Assembly (NCBI GenBank): GCA_014058105.1
Contig: JACGCM010001954.1
Span: 1,612,001 to 1,676,000 of the forward strand
Origin: Kingdonia uniflora
Taxonomy: Eukaryota > Streptophyta > Magnoliopsida > Ranunculales > Circaeasteraceae
Direction of reading: 5' to 3'
DNA: 64,000 nucleotides
The number at the start of each line of letters is the position of its first letter. The first letter of the stretch is position 1. The notes below the pieces were generated by a model. It saw only the letters and a program-made list of their open reading frames with translations. It did no database searches and was not told the DNA's origin. Below are positions 47,373-58,705 of this stretch, in pieces. Position numbers and translations under genes: made by a program.

Positions 47373-48102
47373 TGTAGTAGCTTACACGTAGCCTTTGACC
47401 CCACTTAGACACTCGAAGGCTACTTCGCAGCCTACCCGAATATATTGAAGCCCATTCAATCCACAAACAAGCCTCCCAAAGATCACCCAGAGATGAAGCT
47501 TCGACTCTGAATAAGCCTCGGGAACAAACTCCACACATTGCAGTAGAAACACTTTGACCATAGCTGCACATGGTTGAGGAATCACAGACAGGCAACCAGC
47601 TCATCTGACAAGATGGCGTAATGATTAGTCCTTGCTGCTACAGTGATAGGCCCAACCACCGTCTTGGTGTAAAAGTACAAAAACATATCCAGCAACTATT
47701 ACAATAATAATACCGATGCGTCCGGCGCCCATACCCTACCGGGATATTCGGACAGTACCCTTGTAATCTGACCTAATCTAGGCGACTCAGCCTTTCCTAT
47801 ATTCTATAAATAGGGGAGATGGGGAATCAAGGAAGGGTTAGAAAAATTCTCCCAACCCCTTTGCAGTTTACCTTCGACCACCCTGTAAAACCCAGTACTC
47901 GAACCTTCGATTACTCATCAGTAATATAATCACTCTTAAAAGTCCACATCAAGGGTTGTAGTGCGTCACATTTGGGCCTCTATGCAAGTATTTGTCTATT
48001 GGTTGTTCGTACTTTTGATTATTTACTTGCATCCCTTTGATTAAAGATCAACCCCATGTTGTAAGAGCCAACTTCCCCTACAAAAGAAGTTAGGCCCCTA
48101 TA
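47373..48102 (+). repeat. 3' LTR of the plus-strand Tat element
   Basis: Starts TGTAGTAGC, ends GGCCCCTATA (terminal CA mutated to TA). TATA-type promoter TCTATAAATAGGGG at about 47803-47816. 730 bp, homologous to 52477-53162 and inverted 3837-4573. It abuts a truncated Copia LTR at 48103. Confidence 0.92.
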
Positions 48103-48613
48103 ATTCTCTCTTGATTCTCTCAAGAGTAATCTCTCCTCACTCTAAAAACCAAGCCTTAAGAAAAATTGATTTTGAAGAAGTGAAATTCGAAAAAACGAAA
48201 GCTGCCTTTTATTTGAAAACAAAATTTACGGTCTCTATTCGAATAGAAATAAATCTATTCGAAGAAAAATGTGACTGAGACATTTTATTCGAATAGAAAT
48301 AAATCTATTCGAATAGAAATGTGACTGAGGCGTTTTATTCGAATATAAATAAAATCTATTTGAATAGAAATGTTCCCAGTTCTATTCGAATAGAAAAAAT
48401 TCTATTCGAATAAAAATTCTGTTCTCTTAAAAAAGACATACTTTTTACCTGGGCTTGATATTTAGAAACAAGGAGTTAGAAACCCACCTACCTGTTCAGT
48501 GCTAGTCCAGCTGTAGTTTCTCCACGTGCATTCAATGACGTCGGATAGTCATGAGATAGTGTTGACCCCTACTCTAGACACTAAATGAAGCAATATCCGA
48601 AATAGATGTTTTA
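48103..48613 (-). repeat. 3' LTR of the Copia-derived element, truncated by the Tat element
   Basis: Homologous to 54953-55465 (starts attctctcttgattctctcaagag, ends gatgtttta). The remaining about 460 bp, equivalent to 54490-54952, should lie left of the Tat element's lost 5' LTR but is not seen there. It has eight TTCGAA sites at about 48185-48415. Confidence 0.9.
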
Positions 48614-48625
48614 ATCTCCTCCTTT
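48614..48625 (-). other. Polypurine tract of the Copia-derived element
   Basis: Minus strand AAAGGAGGAGAT immediately before the LTR start. It confirms minus orientation and that the foreign ORF lies inside the element. Confidence 0.8.
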
Positions 48626-49125
48626 GGTTCATTTTGTTTCAGCACTAGAACTAGGTAATAAACAAAAAAAATACAAACTTGATGGACTGACTGACTCACT
48701 GAATATCCATAAAAGCATATCCTCTGAAATCCTTGCACACTAAGCATGATACATCACGTAACCGTTCATATTCAAAATAAGGAATTCAGAGGACACAAAG
48801 TACTTACCTGACTTACCGGAAGAACCATCTCTCCCTCTTTTTGCCATAGAAGAGCAAAGGGTAAACAATTAAACAGAGAGTGGAAAGTGAAATATATATA
48901 ACAGTTATGGAAAAGTAAATATCATGGAATAGTAAAATCATATAGCAAAAGCTTGATAGATTATCCATGAAAAAAAAAACTGTAAATATATAAAAAAGTC
49001 AGATAGAGAATCTACATAGAATATACATGTAATAAAGAGAACAGACGCAAAAATAGTCATTGAAAAGACAAAACATAGAGCTATCACTCTAAAGTGCAAA
49101 AGATAAACCCAAAGTTACACACGAG

Positions 49126-50352
49126 CTAGGACCTCTCATCTGTATCTGCGGCAGGAGGACCACTCAACGAGCCTTGTACTATACTGCTCAATCCATCCAC
49201 AGAAGTCTGGAGTCGACCAATATCCTCCCTGAAGAGCCAAAACTGAGTCTGTATCTGAGTTTCCATGCTAACAAAATGAGTCTCCATCTGAGTGTCCAAC
49301 CTACTAAAACGTGACTCCATATAGGTGTACATTGAAGTAAAATCATGTAGGACCAATCCTGTATAAGCAGCTATTGAAACATCAGGCATGGAAGAAGCAA
49401 CAGTCCTCGAAGTAGAGGGCCGAGCTGCTTGCCTAAATGTAGCAAGTGCAGCCTCAGTCTCCGTGTCCTCTGCATCCTCCTCAGACTCGGACTCAGACTC
49501 GACTCAGAAGGCACCATATGCTTTCTGCTTTTTTTTCCAGTAACTAGAATTAATCACTTCGTTCCTCTTGTCTGCCTCCGCATCCGCACGGATAACATAA
49601 CCCATCGCAATCAGAAGCTATAAAATAAACCTGTTATATGGCAAAGCCCGTGTCTGATAGTCTGCGTTAGACGTAAGAATCATCTTTTTCATAATAACAT
49701 CCACCAAATCTACAGTGTACCCCTTATGGTAAATATATACCAAATAAGGCATATTACCCAGTAGAACATTCTTATTCCCTAGTTGAGGAATAATGTTCCT
49801 ATGAGCAATCATATGAAAGAGGCATAGATCTTCGCTCAGATTCTTATGCCCAAGATATGGGCCTTTTATCTTCCCTGAGACACAAATTTCTGCCATCATG
49901 TCCTTCTTGGAAGGAAACTGACTATGAACCGGAGGCCACTCTGAAAGTTCCTCATCTTCACATTCAGGCTCACCCACACCAAAAATGTGTCAGATGTCAT
50001 CTGACACCATATGATACTCGAACCCATCAATAGAAACTCGGAAATGCTTGTCATCTCCTATGCCCTGCACATCGTTGAGAGAAGCATAGAAAAGTCGTAC
50101 TAAACGTGGATAACACGACATCTAGGGACGAATAATCTGAGTTCAACCAAGTTCAGCAAAAGCATCATTGTCTCGTAAATGTCCACGAGACCCCCCAGTG
50201 CAACTAGATCCTCCTCGTCCAGTGGGTTGATGAGTAACATTACTAGGACCTGTCCTTGTTCCTCGCCTTGTCCGACCCCGTTTAGCCGAACCGCTCGGAG
50301 CCAGAACTGGAGATGTAGCCTCAGGACGTTTCTCCTGAGCCATGACAACCAA
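49126..50352 (-). pseudogene. Foreign ORF in the Copia-derived element, plant-transposon-protein-like
   Basis: A single frame of 409 codons from ATG 50352 (MVVMAQEKRPEATSPVLAPS), with five internal stops and no frameshift. Order: basic N-terminus (KRGRTRRGTRTG); a globular centre (LVRLFYASLNDVQ; FRVSIDGFEYHMVSDDI; PYLGHKNLSEDLCLFHMIAH; MPYLVYIYHKGYTVDLVDVI); an acidic Ser/Glu linker (VESESESEEDAEDTE); and a C-terminal amphipathic part with heptad-like FSRLDTQMETHFVSMETQIQ. The centre resembles the family commonly annotated as putative plant transposon protein; molecular role unknown. It occupies the place of integrase-RT between protease and the polypurine tract. Stops at 50143, 50122, 49990, 49618 and 49504 are all TGA or TAG. 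Confidence 0.7.
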
Positions 50353-51159
50353 TGCACAAAGTACTCACTGAACCTGCAAGAAAATTACCACCACTTCCCC
50401 AAACCTAACTTGCACAATTAAATAGGGGAACCCAGTGAATCACACAAACAACTCTTCACCGCCGCAAGCACGCAATCACCACACAAACAACTCAAAAATC
50501 TGCAAGAAACCACAACCACTCCAATCTCCAATTGAGAGTTTCAATTGCAAATAGCACACCAAAATCAAATTTACTGTTCCAATTCAAAACCCCAAATCCA
50601 ACACCAAACCACAGTTCCAATTCGAAACAACAACTCCAAATCCAAAACCAATTCCAATGCACAAATTGACAAATTGATCAACAAATTTGAAGGGGAGAGA
50701 GTAGATGAAGGTTGCGACATTGAAGAAGGAGTTCAATTACGAAATTATGCCAAAAAATGCCAAGAGTAAACCACTAATTGGAATGCCAAGCTTCAAAAGC
50801 ATGAAATTCCAAATTCAATGATGATAACTAGGTAATGAAGCACAAATAAATTCAAGTATGGAATTCAAACATGGGAGTATTCGAGAGAGAGTGGGAAAGG
50901 CAGTATAAGTTATATTCAAACAAAAGAGAGAGAGTGAAAAAAAAGAAATAATTTGATGTAAAAAAAAATAGATTCTGCGAAATGTATTCGAATAAAAAGG
51001 AATTTCTATTCGAATAAAAGTTATCCACTTATAAAAAAAACAAACTGAGGAAAAGATTTAAATAAAAAAAAAAATATTCGGATAAAAATTGTGAGCTTCT
51101 AAAAAAAACAAGCTGGGGAAAAATATACCCAAATATATTATTACAGAAATATACCTTTT
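50353..51159. other. AT-rich, A/C-rich gap in the Copia-derived element
   Basis: No coding signal. About 50540-50680 is a low-complexity CAA/AAC-rich stretch (plus strand). About 50985-51100 contains LTR-like TTCGAATAAAA and ATTCGGATAAAA motifs and A runs. It probably spans the breakpoint where integrase-RT was lost. Confidence 0.5.
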
Positions 51160-51837
51160 ACCTTCCAAGGATGCCGCTCTCATAGGACCCATCAAGTCCC
51201 TGTGTAGTAGTTCAAGAATACGAGTAGTAGCAATATTGTTGGACTTCTTATGAGGGCTCTTTATTTGCTTACCAATTTAACAAGGACCGCACACCACGTT
51301 GCTCAATCTTCCCAGCTTCGAAACTTCCCGAATCAGCTCTTTACTTGTAATCTTGGGCAAATCATTAAAGTTTATATGTCCCAACCTTTGATGTCATAAG
51401 TCCGCATCACTCAGTTTCGCTTTGTTACACAATATTGCTTCTTGTTGAGTAGCAAAATAGTTGTCAACGGTTTTAGAAACATGCTTCACACGTTGTCCTT
51501 GAGAGTTCAAAACATCACATCCACCTCTGGAAAATGTACCACATAGTTGACTGACAGTAAGAAGATTGGCCTTCTGCTCCTTAACTAAGAGAACATTATC
51601 AATTACTGGAGTACCAAGTCCTTCGGCCTTTCCCTTTCCTACTATAGGAGATGTGCTCCCATCACCTCCCTGAATATTCTCTAGGTGACTCAGCTTGAAC
51701 CCATCACCAGTCATATGACAGGAACACCCACTATTTATATACGATTGAACTGACTTGAAAGCATTCAAAGTAGTTAGAGCAACATGCACCTCATCTAAGG
51801 TGCCAAATCCATCTTTCGTACCTAAATGTTTCAACAA
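51160..51837 (-). pseudogene. Copia protease and GAG-pre-integrase segment
   Basis: INSGCSCHMTGD at about 51735-51700 is the Copia protease site, with the catalytic Asp of DSG changed to Asn. IDNVLLVKEQKANLLTVSQL follows. Downstream (51420-51160) the HQRLGHINFNDLPKI segment and a C..C pair (VVCGPC) show the start of the integrase zinc finger, then IKSPHKKSNN and LLHRDLMGPM. Coding similarity stops there; the catalytic core, RT and RNase H are absent. Confidence 0.82.
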
Positions 51838-54425
51838 GATCTTCGACCTGTAGTTTCATGTGCAAACCATCTAAATGCATTCTCTCTTTTCACATTAGAA
51901 TTATATTTAGAAATCACATTAAAATTATATCAATATCAATTGACAGGTCCAACAAATCTATAGTAAGATGCAATATGTCCTTTTTGACCACATATGCTAC
52001 AATAATAAATTTGAGAGTAAGATGCTGGTTTGGAGAGATTATGAGTAGTGGATATCATGTTATGTTAGGGCACTGAAGTAGACGCAGTTGCTTTCACAAA
52101 CTTTATGATTTGAGGAGTCTTGACATGAGGAAGAGGTTCCTCATATCCTAGACCCTTTTGTCACTATCCGTCTTTCCCATGCATAATATTTTATCAATGT
52201 TCTTGGCCCCATGACAAAACCTCTCAAGTTTCTGCTAAGATAGAACTACATCAAGCTTGGTCGAATGATGTTCGTCTAAAGTTGATTTCATTTTCTCCTT
52301 TGCATCATCAACTTCTTTTTCTAAAAATACAATTTTGTCATGTAGGCCTTGTTTCTCATTCTCAAGAACCTCTATCTCATGACTTGTACTCTCAGTTTCG
52401 CCTTGAAGTTTGCACATAAGTGTATTAACTTGGTCTTTTAAGACTTTGTTAAGTTTACTGAGTTTTATACACTTGGTGTTGTAGCCTACTCGCAGCCTAT
52501 TTCCCCAGTCAAACACTCAAAGGCTACTTCGAAGCCTACTCAAATATCTCGAGGCCCATCCAATCCTTAAACAAGTCATCCAAAGATCACCCGAAGATGA
52601 AGCCTCGACTCTGAACAAGCCTCGAAGAAGAAATCCACTTCAACATCAAAAATACTTCAACCATATCCGTACATGGTCGAAGTGTGACAAGACAGACAAC
52701 CAACTCACTAGACAGGACGGCAAAGTTGCTGGCCCTTGCAGCTACAGTGATAAAATATGGTGGCAGATCCTACATTTCTGGCTTCAACACCAACTTCGGG
52801 ATATCCGGATTGTACACTTATAATTTGACCAAACCTTGGTGACTCAGCTCATCCTATGTTCTATAAATAGGAGAGATGGGGAACAAAGAGGTACTAGAAA
52901 ATCTCTCTCCAGACCCTATACAGTTTACCTTTGATCACCTTGTAAAACCTAGTTCTCAAAGCTTCGACCACTCGACAAAAATATAAACACTCCTAAAAAT
53001 CCTCATCAGAGGCCGTGGAGAGTCACAGTCCAGGCCTCCACGCAAGCATATTGTCTATTTATTTTTCGCATTCTAGGCTATATACTTGAATTATTTTATT
53101 TGAAGATTAAACCCCGTGGTATAAGAGCCGACTTCCCCTTCGTAAGAAGTTAGGCCCCTACACTTGGTGATAGTTTGAGCATACAAATCCTCATGATAAG
53201 AGTCCTCAAACTCCTCAAAATCATTTTGTTCTTGATTACTCTAATTTTTATCAAAATTTTGAAATTCAAAAGCATCAATATTATTATTGCCACAATTAAA
53301 AATCACAGGATATGTACAATACGGTCCATTATCAATTACTTGGGGATTACGCTCATTGTTATCATGTTCATCATCACTGTCATCCCAAGTAACACTGATA
53401 TTCATAACTTTATGAGTTATTTTAGATTTCTTATTAGGACAGCTTTGGGCATAGTGACCAAACTTGAGGCATTTGTAACATTCAACTTGACTAAGGTCAA
53501 TATCATTATTGGTCTGTCGATTATAAGATTTGACCCGATCATGAGGTCTTGGTTTATAGTTCATAGATTGCCCTTATTTTTAAAATTAACAATTTTTTAA
53601 TATTTTTTGAAATTGCTGACTAATAAGGGCAATTGATGAATCTATATCTAAACCTTCATTATCATCTGAGATATATGAGTGATCAATCTCTTTGGAACCC
53701 TTAGAAGAAGAGGAGTGAGATGAAGACATGAAAGCAACACTCTTGTTCTTATCGATGTTTTCCATTCTCATCTCGAGTTTAAACGTTCATAATTTTCCAG
53801 CCAATGTATCGGATTTCATTTTTTTAAGATCTCGTACTTCCTCGATAACGTCACGTCTGGATCTAAAGCTCTTAGTAAGAGATATTAGAACTTTGCAAAC
53901 TATTTCAACATCTGAGTACGCTGCTACTAATACGGTACTAGTGTTTATAATATCACTTAGTCTCGCATAGAACTCGTCAAAGGGTTTATTTTCACTCATT
54001 CTGATATTCTCAAATTACGAAGTAAGCATTTGAAGCTTACTTTCTTTGACTGTATCATCGCCTTTATGAGTTCAAACTAGGATGTCCCAATCTTCTTTAG
54101 AAGTGGTACATGCAGAGAAATCTCAAAACTCACTTTGACTCACAGCCATAAAAATAATATTGAGGCCTTTTGAATAATAACCAAGAGTATCCTTTTCTTC
54201 TCTTGACCATTGGTTCCTAGGTTTAAGGAATTCAATAACACTCTCTGGTGGACCTTGCATCATGGTAGGGGGTATCCATCCATCCTCAACAACAATCCAT
54301 ACATCTTCTCCGTTAGATTGTAAGTAAACAATCATTCGGACTTTCCAGTATGGGTTTTCTTTGCCATCAAAGAGTGAAGGACAATTTATAGGAGCTCCAA
54401 ACTTCTTGGAACTCATTATTCTCAA
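51838..54425 (-). pseudogene. Copia gag, split by a nested solo LTR
   Basis: Gag starts about 54425 (MSSKKFGAPINCPSLFDGKE, then PYWKVRMIVYLQSNGEDVW), the usual N-terminal gag polypeptide of these elements. It continues at 53999-53787 (FDEFYARLSDIINTS; SLTKSFRSRRDVIEEVRDL), then the zinc knuckle CYKCLKFGHYAQSC (about 53470-53430). After the nested LTR (53162-52477) a coiled coil resumes (LNKVLKDQVNTLMCKLQGET, EIEVLENEKQGLHDKIVFLE). Frame changes between segments mark decay. Gag would form particles for an element that cannot copy itself. Confidence 0.85.
52477..53162 (+). repeat. Solo Tat LTR nested in Copia gag, perfect 5-bp target duplication
   Basis: Starts TGTTGTAGCC, ends GGCCCCTACA. Flanked by CTTGG at 52472-52476 and 53163-53167. 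686 bp, with promoter TCTATAAATAGGAG at about 52860-52873. No internal region is present: the product of LTR-LTR recombination. Confidence 0.95.
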
Positions 54426-54489
54426 GTGAACTATCCGAGATCCACGCTTAGGTTGTTAAACCTTAAAATGTGACCGCTCTGATACCAAT

Positions 54490-55465
54490 TGAAAGTTTTT
54501 AGTCGCTTGAGACTAACTAATTTTGATTGTTTTAGGTCTAAATCGAAAGGTCCAAATTCCTTTGAAATAATGGTCTATACTTAACCTAAATCAAGTTGAT
54601 TCAATTACTATTATCAAGCAAGTAGTTGGAAATATAAAGACATGGGCAAATTTTTTTAACCCTGTGGGAAACCTTTCTCAGGAGAAAAACCCACAGGTCA
54701 CTTTCGAATCACACGCCAGCTAAACAATCTACTATGAAAAAAAATTATAAGAGTTTGACTACTTACAGACTCGATAAACACATCCCGTGGTTATCTCTCT
54801 TCTAATCAAGCTCCTAGCAACTGATTCCTCGTTCTCGCAACGCCTCATCTCGGATAACGCACCAAGGCTTCAAAGCTTGAATCGCTCAAGTTCTTCAATC
54901 TGTAATTATGGCTTCTTAATCAATAATGGTTAATTCAAGATATGAGTGTTTTAATTCTCTCTTGAATCTCTCAAGAGTAATCTCTCATCACTCTAAAAAC
55001 CAAGCCTTTAGAAAAGTTGATTTTGAAGAAGTGAAGTTTGACAAAACGAAAGTTATCTTTTATTAGAAAACAGAAATCACGGTCTCTGTTCGAATATAAA
55101 TAAATCTATTCGAATAGAAATGTGACTAAGGTATTTCTATTCGAATAACAATAAATCTATTAGAATAGAAATGTGACTGAGGCATTTTATTTGAATATAG
55201 ATAAAATCTATTCGAATAGAAATGTTCTCAGTTCTCTTCGAATAGAAAAATTTCTATTCGAATAGAAATTCTGTTATCTTAAAAAAGAGATACTTTTTAC
55301 CTGGGCTTAATATTTAGAAACAAGAAGTTAGAAACCCACTTACCTGTTCAGTCCCAGTCCAGCTATAGTCTCTCCACGTGTATTCACTGACATTGGGTAA
55401 CCACAAGATAGTACTGACCCCTACTCTAGGCACTAAATGAAACAAACTCCAAAATGGATGTTTCA
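54490..55465 (-). repeat. 5' LTR of the Copia-derived element
   Basis: Bounded by TGAAA and TTTCA, a 5-bp inverted repeat. The primer site (plus strand CTCTGATACCAA) directly precedes it on the plus strand. 976 bp. TTCGAA cluster at about 55088-55265 (six sites). Confidence 0.92.
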
Positions 55466-55645
55466 GAAACTTCATCCTCTGGACAACTAAAATGAAATGA
55501 AATGGATAACTGAATCAGAAAAATCTTGCTGCATTATATTGAATAAAAGAATTTTTCATGGTACAAATACCAAACTTTAAAATAGCAAATACTGGATGGA
55601 AAATGCAGGAATTTAACTTAACTAACAGCTTTTAAAAAGAATAAT

Positions 55646-57807
55646 CTAGCTCTCCATTTTAATATGATAACACTTCTTCTTCATTTGTGGACTTGCAGCT
55701 CTTGGTTTGGTCTTCTTCAAACCATATTGTAGTTCTTTAAGTAAAACAATGTTCTCTTTTAGTAGATCGCTATTTTCTCCATTAAGCTTGTTCGTCTTTG
55801 CTAATAGTTTTTCATTTTTAATTAGACTTTCCTCTAATCCTTCTACCTTTATCATTAATGCTTCCAAAGCTGCATGAGGTGGTGTAGTTCGTGTATAGTA
55901 ATGGCTATTGGATAATCCTATTGATATAGAGAGGTCATGTAAATGTACTCGATCTGGAATCCATATGTCTGGAACACACATTGATAGGACGAATTCCATT
56001 ACCTCCTCCTTCAGAAATGTTGGGTATCAATTAGCTTCTAGGCCAATGTATTACACGATCTTTGTGATAATAGTGGGAAGTACGTACATATGAGGCGATC
56101 CATTGGGCTTCCAATTAATAGATAGCGGTGAAGGGGTTGGTTCAGGGGTTTTATAATAAAATCAAGTGGAATGTTTAGGATGCACATATCTTCATTTATG
56201 GTCTCCAAGGATTTCAAAATGTTAAGGTGAGTTTAATCAATCACTGATGAGGATAGGATCGGTGCCACATTTGTTGCCAACCAACGGTATGCTAACATCT
56301 GATTTTTATTTAATACCTTTTCATAAATTCCCCTATGTGTAGGGATAAATTCATCTCTTTAGCCTAGGTCATTGATATAGTCATAGCAGTTGCCTCCTTC
56401 ATAACTTTAAATATCAAGGATTGTTGCTATGTTCATAATTAAAGAGAAGTTGTCAACGCTAAGAATGTACGGCCGTGACACAATCCTCTGAGTGATTTCT
56501 ATCATTCTCTTTTCTTTATCTATCAAGGTAATAGACTTAAAGAATTCCTCAACCAAGTTCTCACAGTAGTAATCATCTGTCCCATAGAAGAGGTTGTCCT
56601 AGTTTATATTTCTACATTCTTATCCAAAGTAGTAGTTTAATGGCTCCTTTCTAAAATGCATGACACATGCTTATTCAGCAAGTATGCGAATTGCCATAGT
56701 AAGAGAGTAGTTGCAAAACTTGACAATTTGAAATTAGAGTAAAGATTATTTTTCTGAAAGGAGTTGCCGAATGCAAAGAATAAAATATGTGAAATGAACC
56801 TTAGGTTGCCTCATAAGAGCTCTACCTTTTATGTCCCTAACTGGACTTATATATCCCCAAACTATTAATTTTTATAGTATATCTTCAAAAATTGTTTGGA
56901 ACTATCCTGGTTGTAAGTTTTCTTTAAAGATCCAGATAACTAAGGTGTGAATAGTTTCTAGGTTCCCCTCTTCTAGTTTTGGATCGGTTCGGTGACTTGG
57001 GTTATATCTTCATTGGAGTATGAGAGTCATAAATAACTCTTTCTATTAAAAATGGGCCAGCTATGTCTCAGTTTTGTTCCTCCTCATGATATTAGTCATC
57101 CCATGGATTATTGGTATAGAGAATATCCCGAAATTTATTATTAATTATCTTTGTATCCTCTATTGACTCTATTGTATGTCCAAGTATTACATTATTGTCA
57201 TAATCAGGGAATGCCTCTAAGAATTTTTTGATTATTTCATTCCCCTCAATCTCAGCGAAGTTCTTCATTCTCTAAGACTCATTAACTAGGGTACCAAATC
57301 TATTGATTATCTTGGGTGGTCTTGGTTTAACCTTGCGCTTCCTGCGATGTTTGAAATGTGTTTTGGTTTTTGCGGTTGGTTTAGGGAAATTCTCTATAGG
57401 TGACTGGATGGGCGGGTATTTGATGTTGTCTTGTATGTCTCTTACCCTATTCCAGTACTCTTGAGTATTTGGGTTAGGCAAATCTTTTGGATAGTTATCG
57501 CAGGATATGCTTTGGGTTACATCAAATTTTCTTAAGGATGGTTTAATTATTGTTTCGTTTGATGACGGGGTATGCGGCTGGGTTTATTGAGTGAAAACCT
57601 TATCTATTTGGACTTGAGGTTTAATCTAGGTTTAGTTTTCCTCAATGTAGTCCATGTGTTAGGGAGGAGATGTCCTAGGCCCTCCTCTAATATTCTGATT
57701 GATTTACCATTATTTTCTGCATGGAGTTCTAGCTTATCTAACATTTCATTGTATCCTCTTTCGAGCCTATCAATATATTGTTCTGCTAGAGTTGAGGCTT
57801 GGAGCAT
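55646..57807 (-). pseudogene. Degenerate long ORF of unrecognised family
   Basis: From 57807 (MLQASTLAEQYIDRLERGYN, a likely coiled coil) the minus strand stays coding-like through several frames to 55646. It includes a proline/basic stretch with KHRRKRKVKPRPPK (about 57390-57345), an acidic part (FLEAFPDYDNNVILG), a central region with one frame running about 700 bp across stops (KEPLNYYFG; TDDYYCENLVEEFFKS; QRIVSRPYILSVDNF), and a C-terminal coiled coil (55860-55700; EGLEESLIKNEKLLAKTNKL). No RT, protease or zinc-knuckle motif was seen. A retroelement or viral structural-type protein is possible, but I do not recognise the family. Confidence 0.5.
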
Positions 57808-58069
57808 TGGTGATGGGCGATAAAGATATGGATGTGGTGGACATTATTGGGTAGTTGGGGTTTAAATATTTGGTTTGGGGAACCATATTGTACAGTCTAT
57901 AGGAGTTGAATGCGGGTTATGACTATACAACCTTTTAATGAAAATTAAATACTTTTGTAATGATTTTCAGGTTATTATTAAATGGTCGGCCCTACTTCTA
58001 AATGGGAGAAGAGAAAGACATTCTAATTGGCTCTAGGTTCATGATTCCTCCACAAAAGCTTCATATACT

Positions 58070-58705
58070 AGTGTCAAATCATAGGTAGGTGTTGAGTCCG
58101 AATGCTGCGCAGAGCCACAGGCCATAGGTGAGTCACCTTTTCGGTTGCCAACACCAAGTTCTGGTAATGTGACACCTCCTATCAACAACTAACATCTTCT
58201 ACTTAAGTAGTTCCTATGGCTTGGAGGATAGATGTTTAATTCAATCGTCAAATGAATGAAATCGGTCAGACTTGAATAAATTTACTCTAGATTATTGGCT
58301 GAACAGTCCCTATGCTATTATTATGATGATGCCTTCTAATGGGTCTTCTATGTGAGGCAGATCATGCGTTGACAAGAACTGATTTAGGTAAACTACTAAT
58401 GGCTAAATTTAAACTAGCACTACTACAGAAATCTAATTACACACAAAAAGCCTTTTTAATAGAGTCTTCCTATTATGTATATGTGTGCAGTAGAAGGAAC
58501 CTAGGTTTGGTTCTAGTTGTTTGATTATAACATAAAAGTTTCTATGTTCTAGTATCGAATTACAGGTAGGTGTCCGGTCTGAACGCTATGTAGAGCCACA
58601 AGCCATAGGTGAGTTACCTTTTTAATCATCACCACCTAATTTTGTTGACGTCACACCTCCTGGCAATAGTTACCAACTTCTACTTAAGTGTGTTCTACGA
58701 ATCCA
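58070..58705. repeat. Imperfect direct repeat, about 155 bp, spaced 481 bp
   Basis: Copies at about 58070-58222 and 58551-58705 share gtaggtgt...gagccacaNgccataggtga, acctttt, cacctcct and cttctacttaag in the same order. The 330 bp between copies is unrelated AT-rich sequence. Confidence 0.8.

Larger units (their letters stand above)
37127..48102 (+). mobile_element. Tat-lineage Ty3/Gypsy element with antisense ORFs, 5' LTR missing
   Basis: The plus strand carries the end of the leader (from about 37127, aligning with the leader of the 1-4573 copy), gag N-terminus, an internal deletion, then RT, RNase H, a second RNase H, integrase and a chromodomain-less tail to 41154. A 6-kb 3' region has tandem repeats and three minus-strand ORFs, followed by a polypurine tract (47361-47372) and LTR (47373-48102). 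Dual RNase H and antisense ORFs downstream of pol are known hallmarks of the Tat group (Ogre, Retand, Grande). The 5' LTR expected before 37127 is absent, so a deletion has trimmed the left end. Confidence 0.88.
48103..55465 (-). mobile_element. Copia-derived LTR element lacking integrase/RT, with a foreign ORF
   Basis: On the minus strand: LTR 55465-54490, primer site (TTGGTATCAGAGC) at about 54489-54477, gag, protease, GAG-pre-integrase segment to about 51160, then an AT-rich gap, an unrelated 408-codon ORF (50352-49126), a polypurine tract AAAGGAGGAGAT (48625-48614) and the second LTR. That LTR is cut at 48103 by the Tat element. Integrase, RT and RNase H are missing, so the element was non-autonomous. 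A solo Tat LTR (52477-53162) is nested in gag. Confidence 0.85.

Noticed and set aside
48235..48415. Regularly recurring TTCGAATAG-like words suggesting a CRISPR-type array
   Set aside because: Spacing is irregular, the words are short palindromes inside a retrotransposon LTR, and the genome is a plant.
55646..57807. Endogenous plant pararetrovirus
   Set aside because: No RT, protease, movement or capsid motif could be recognised; the idea is only compatible with size and coiled coils.
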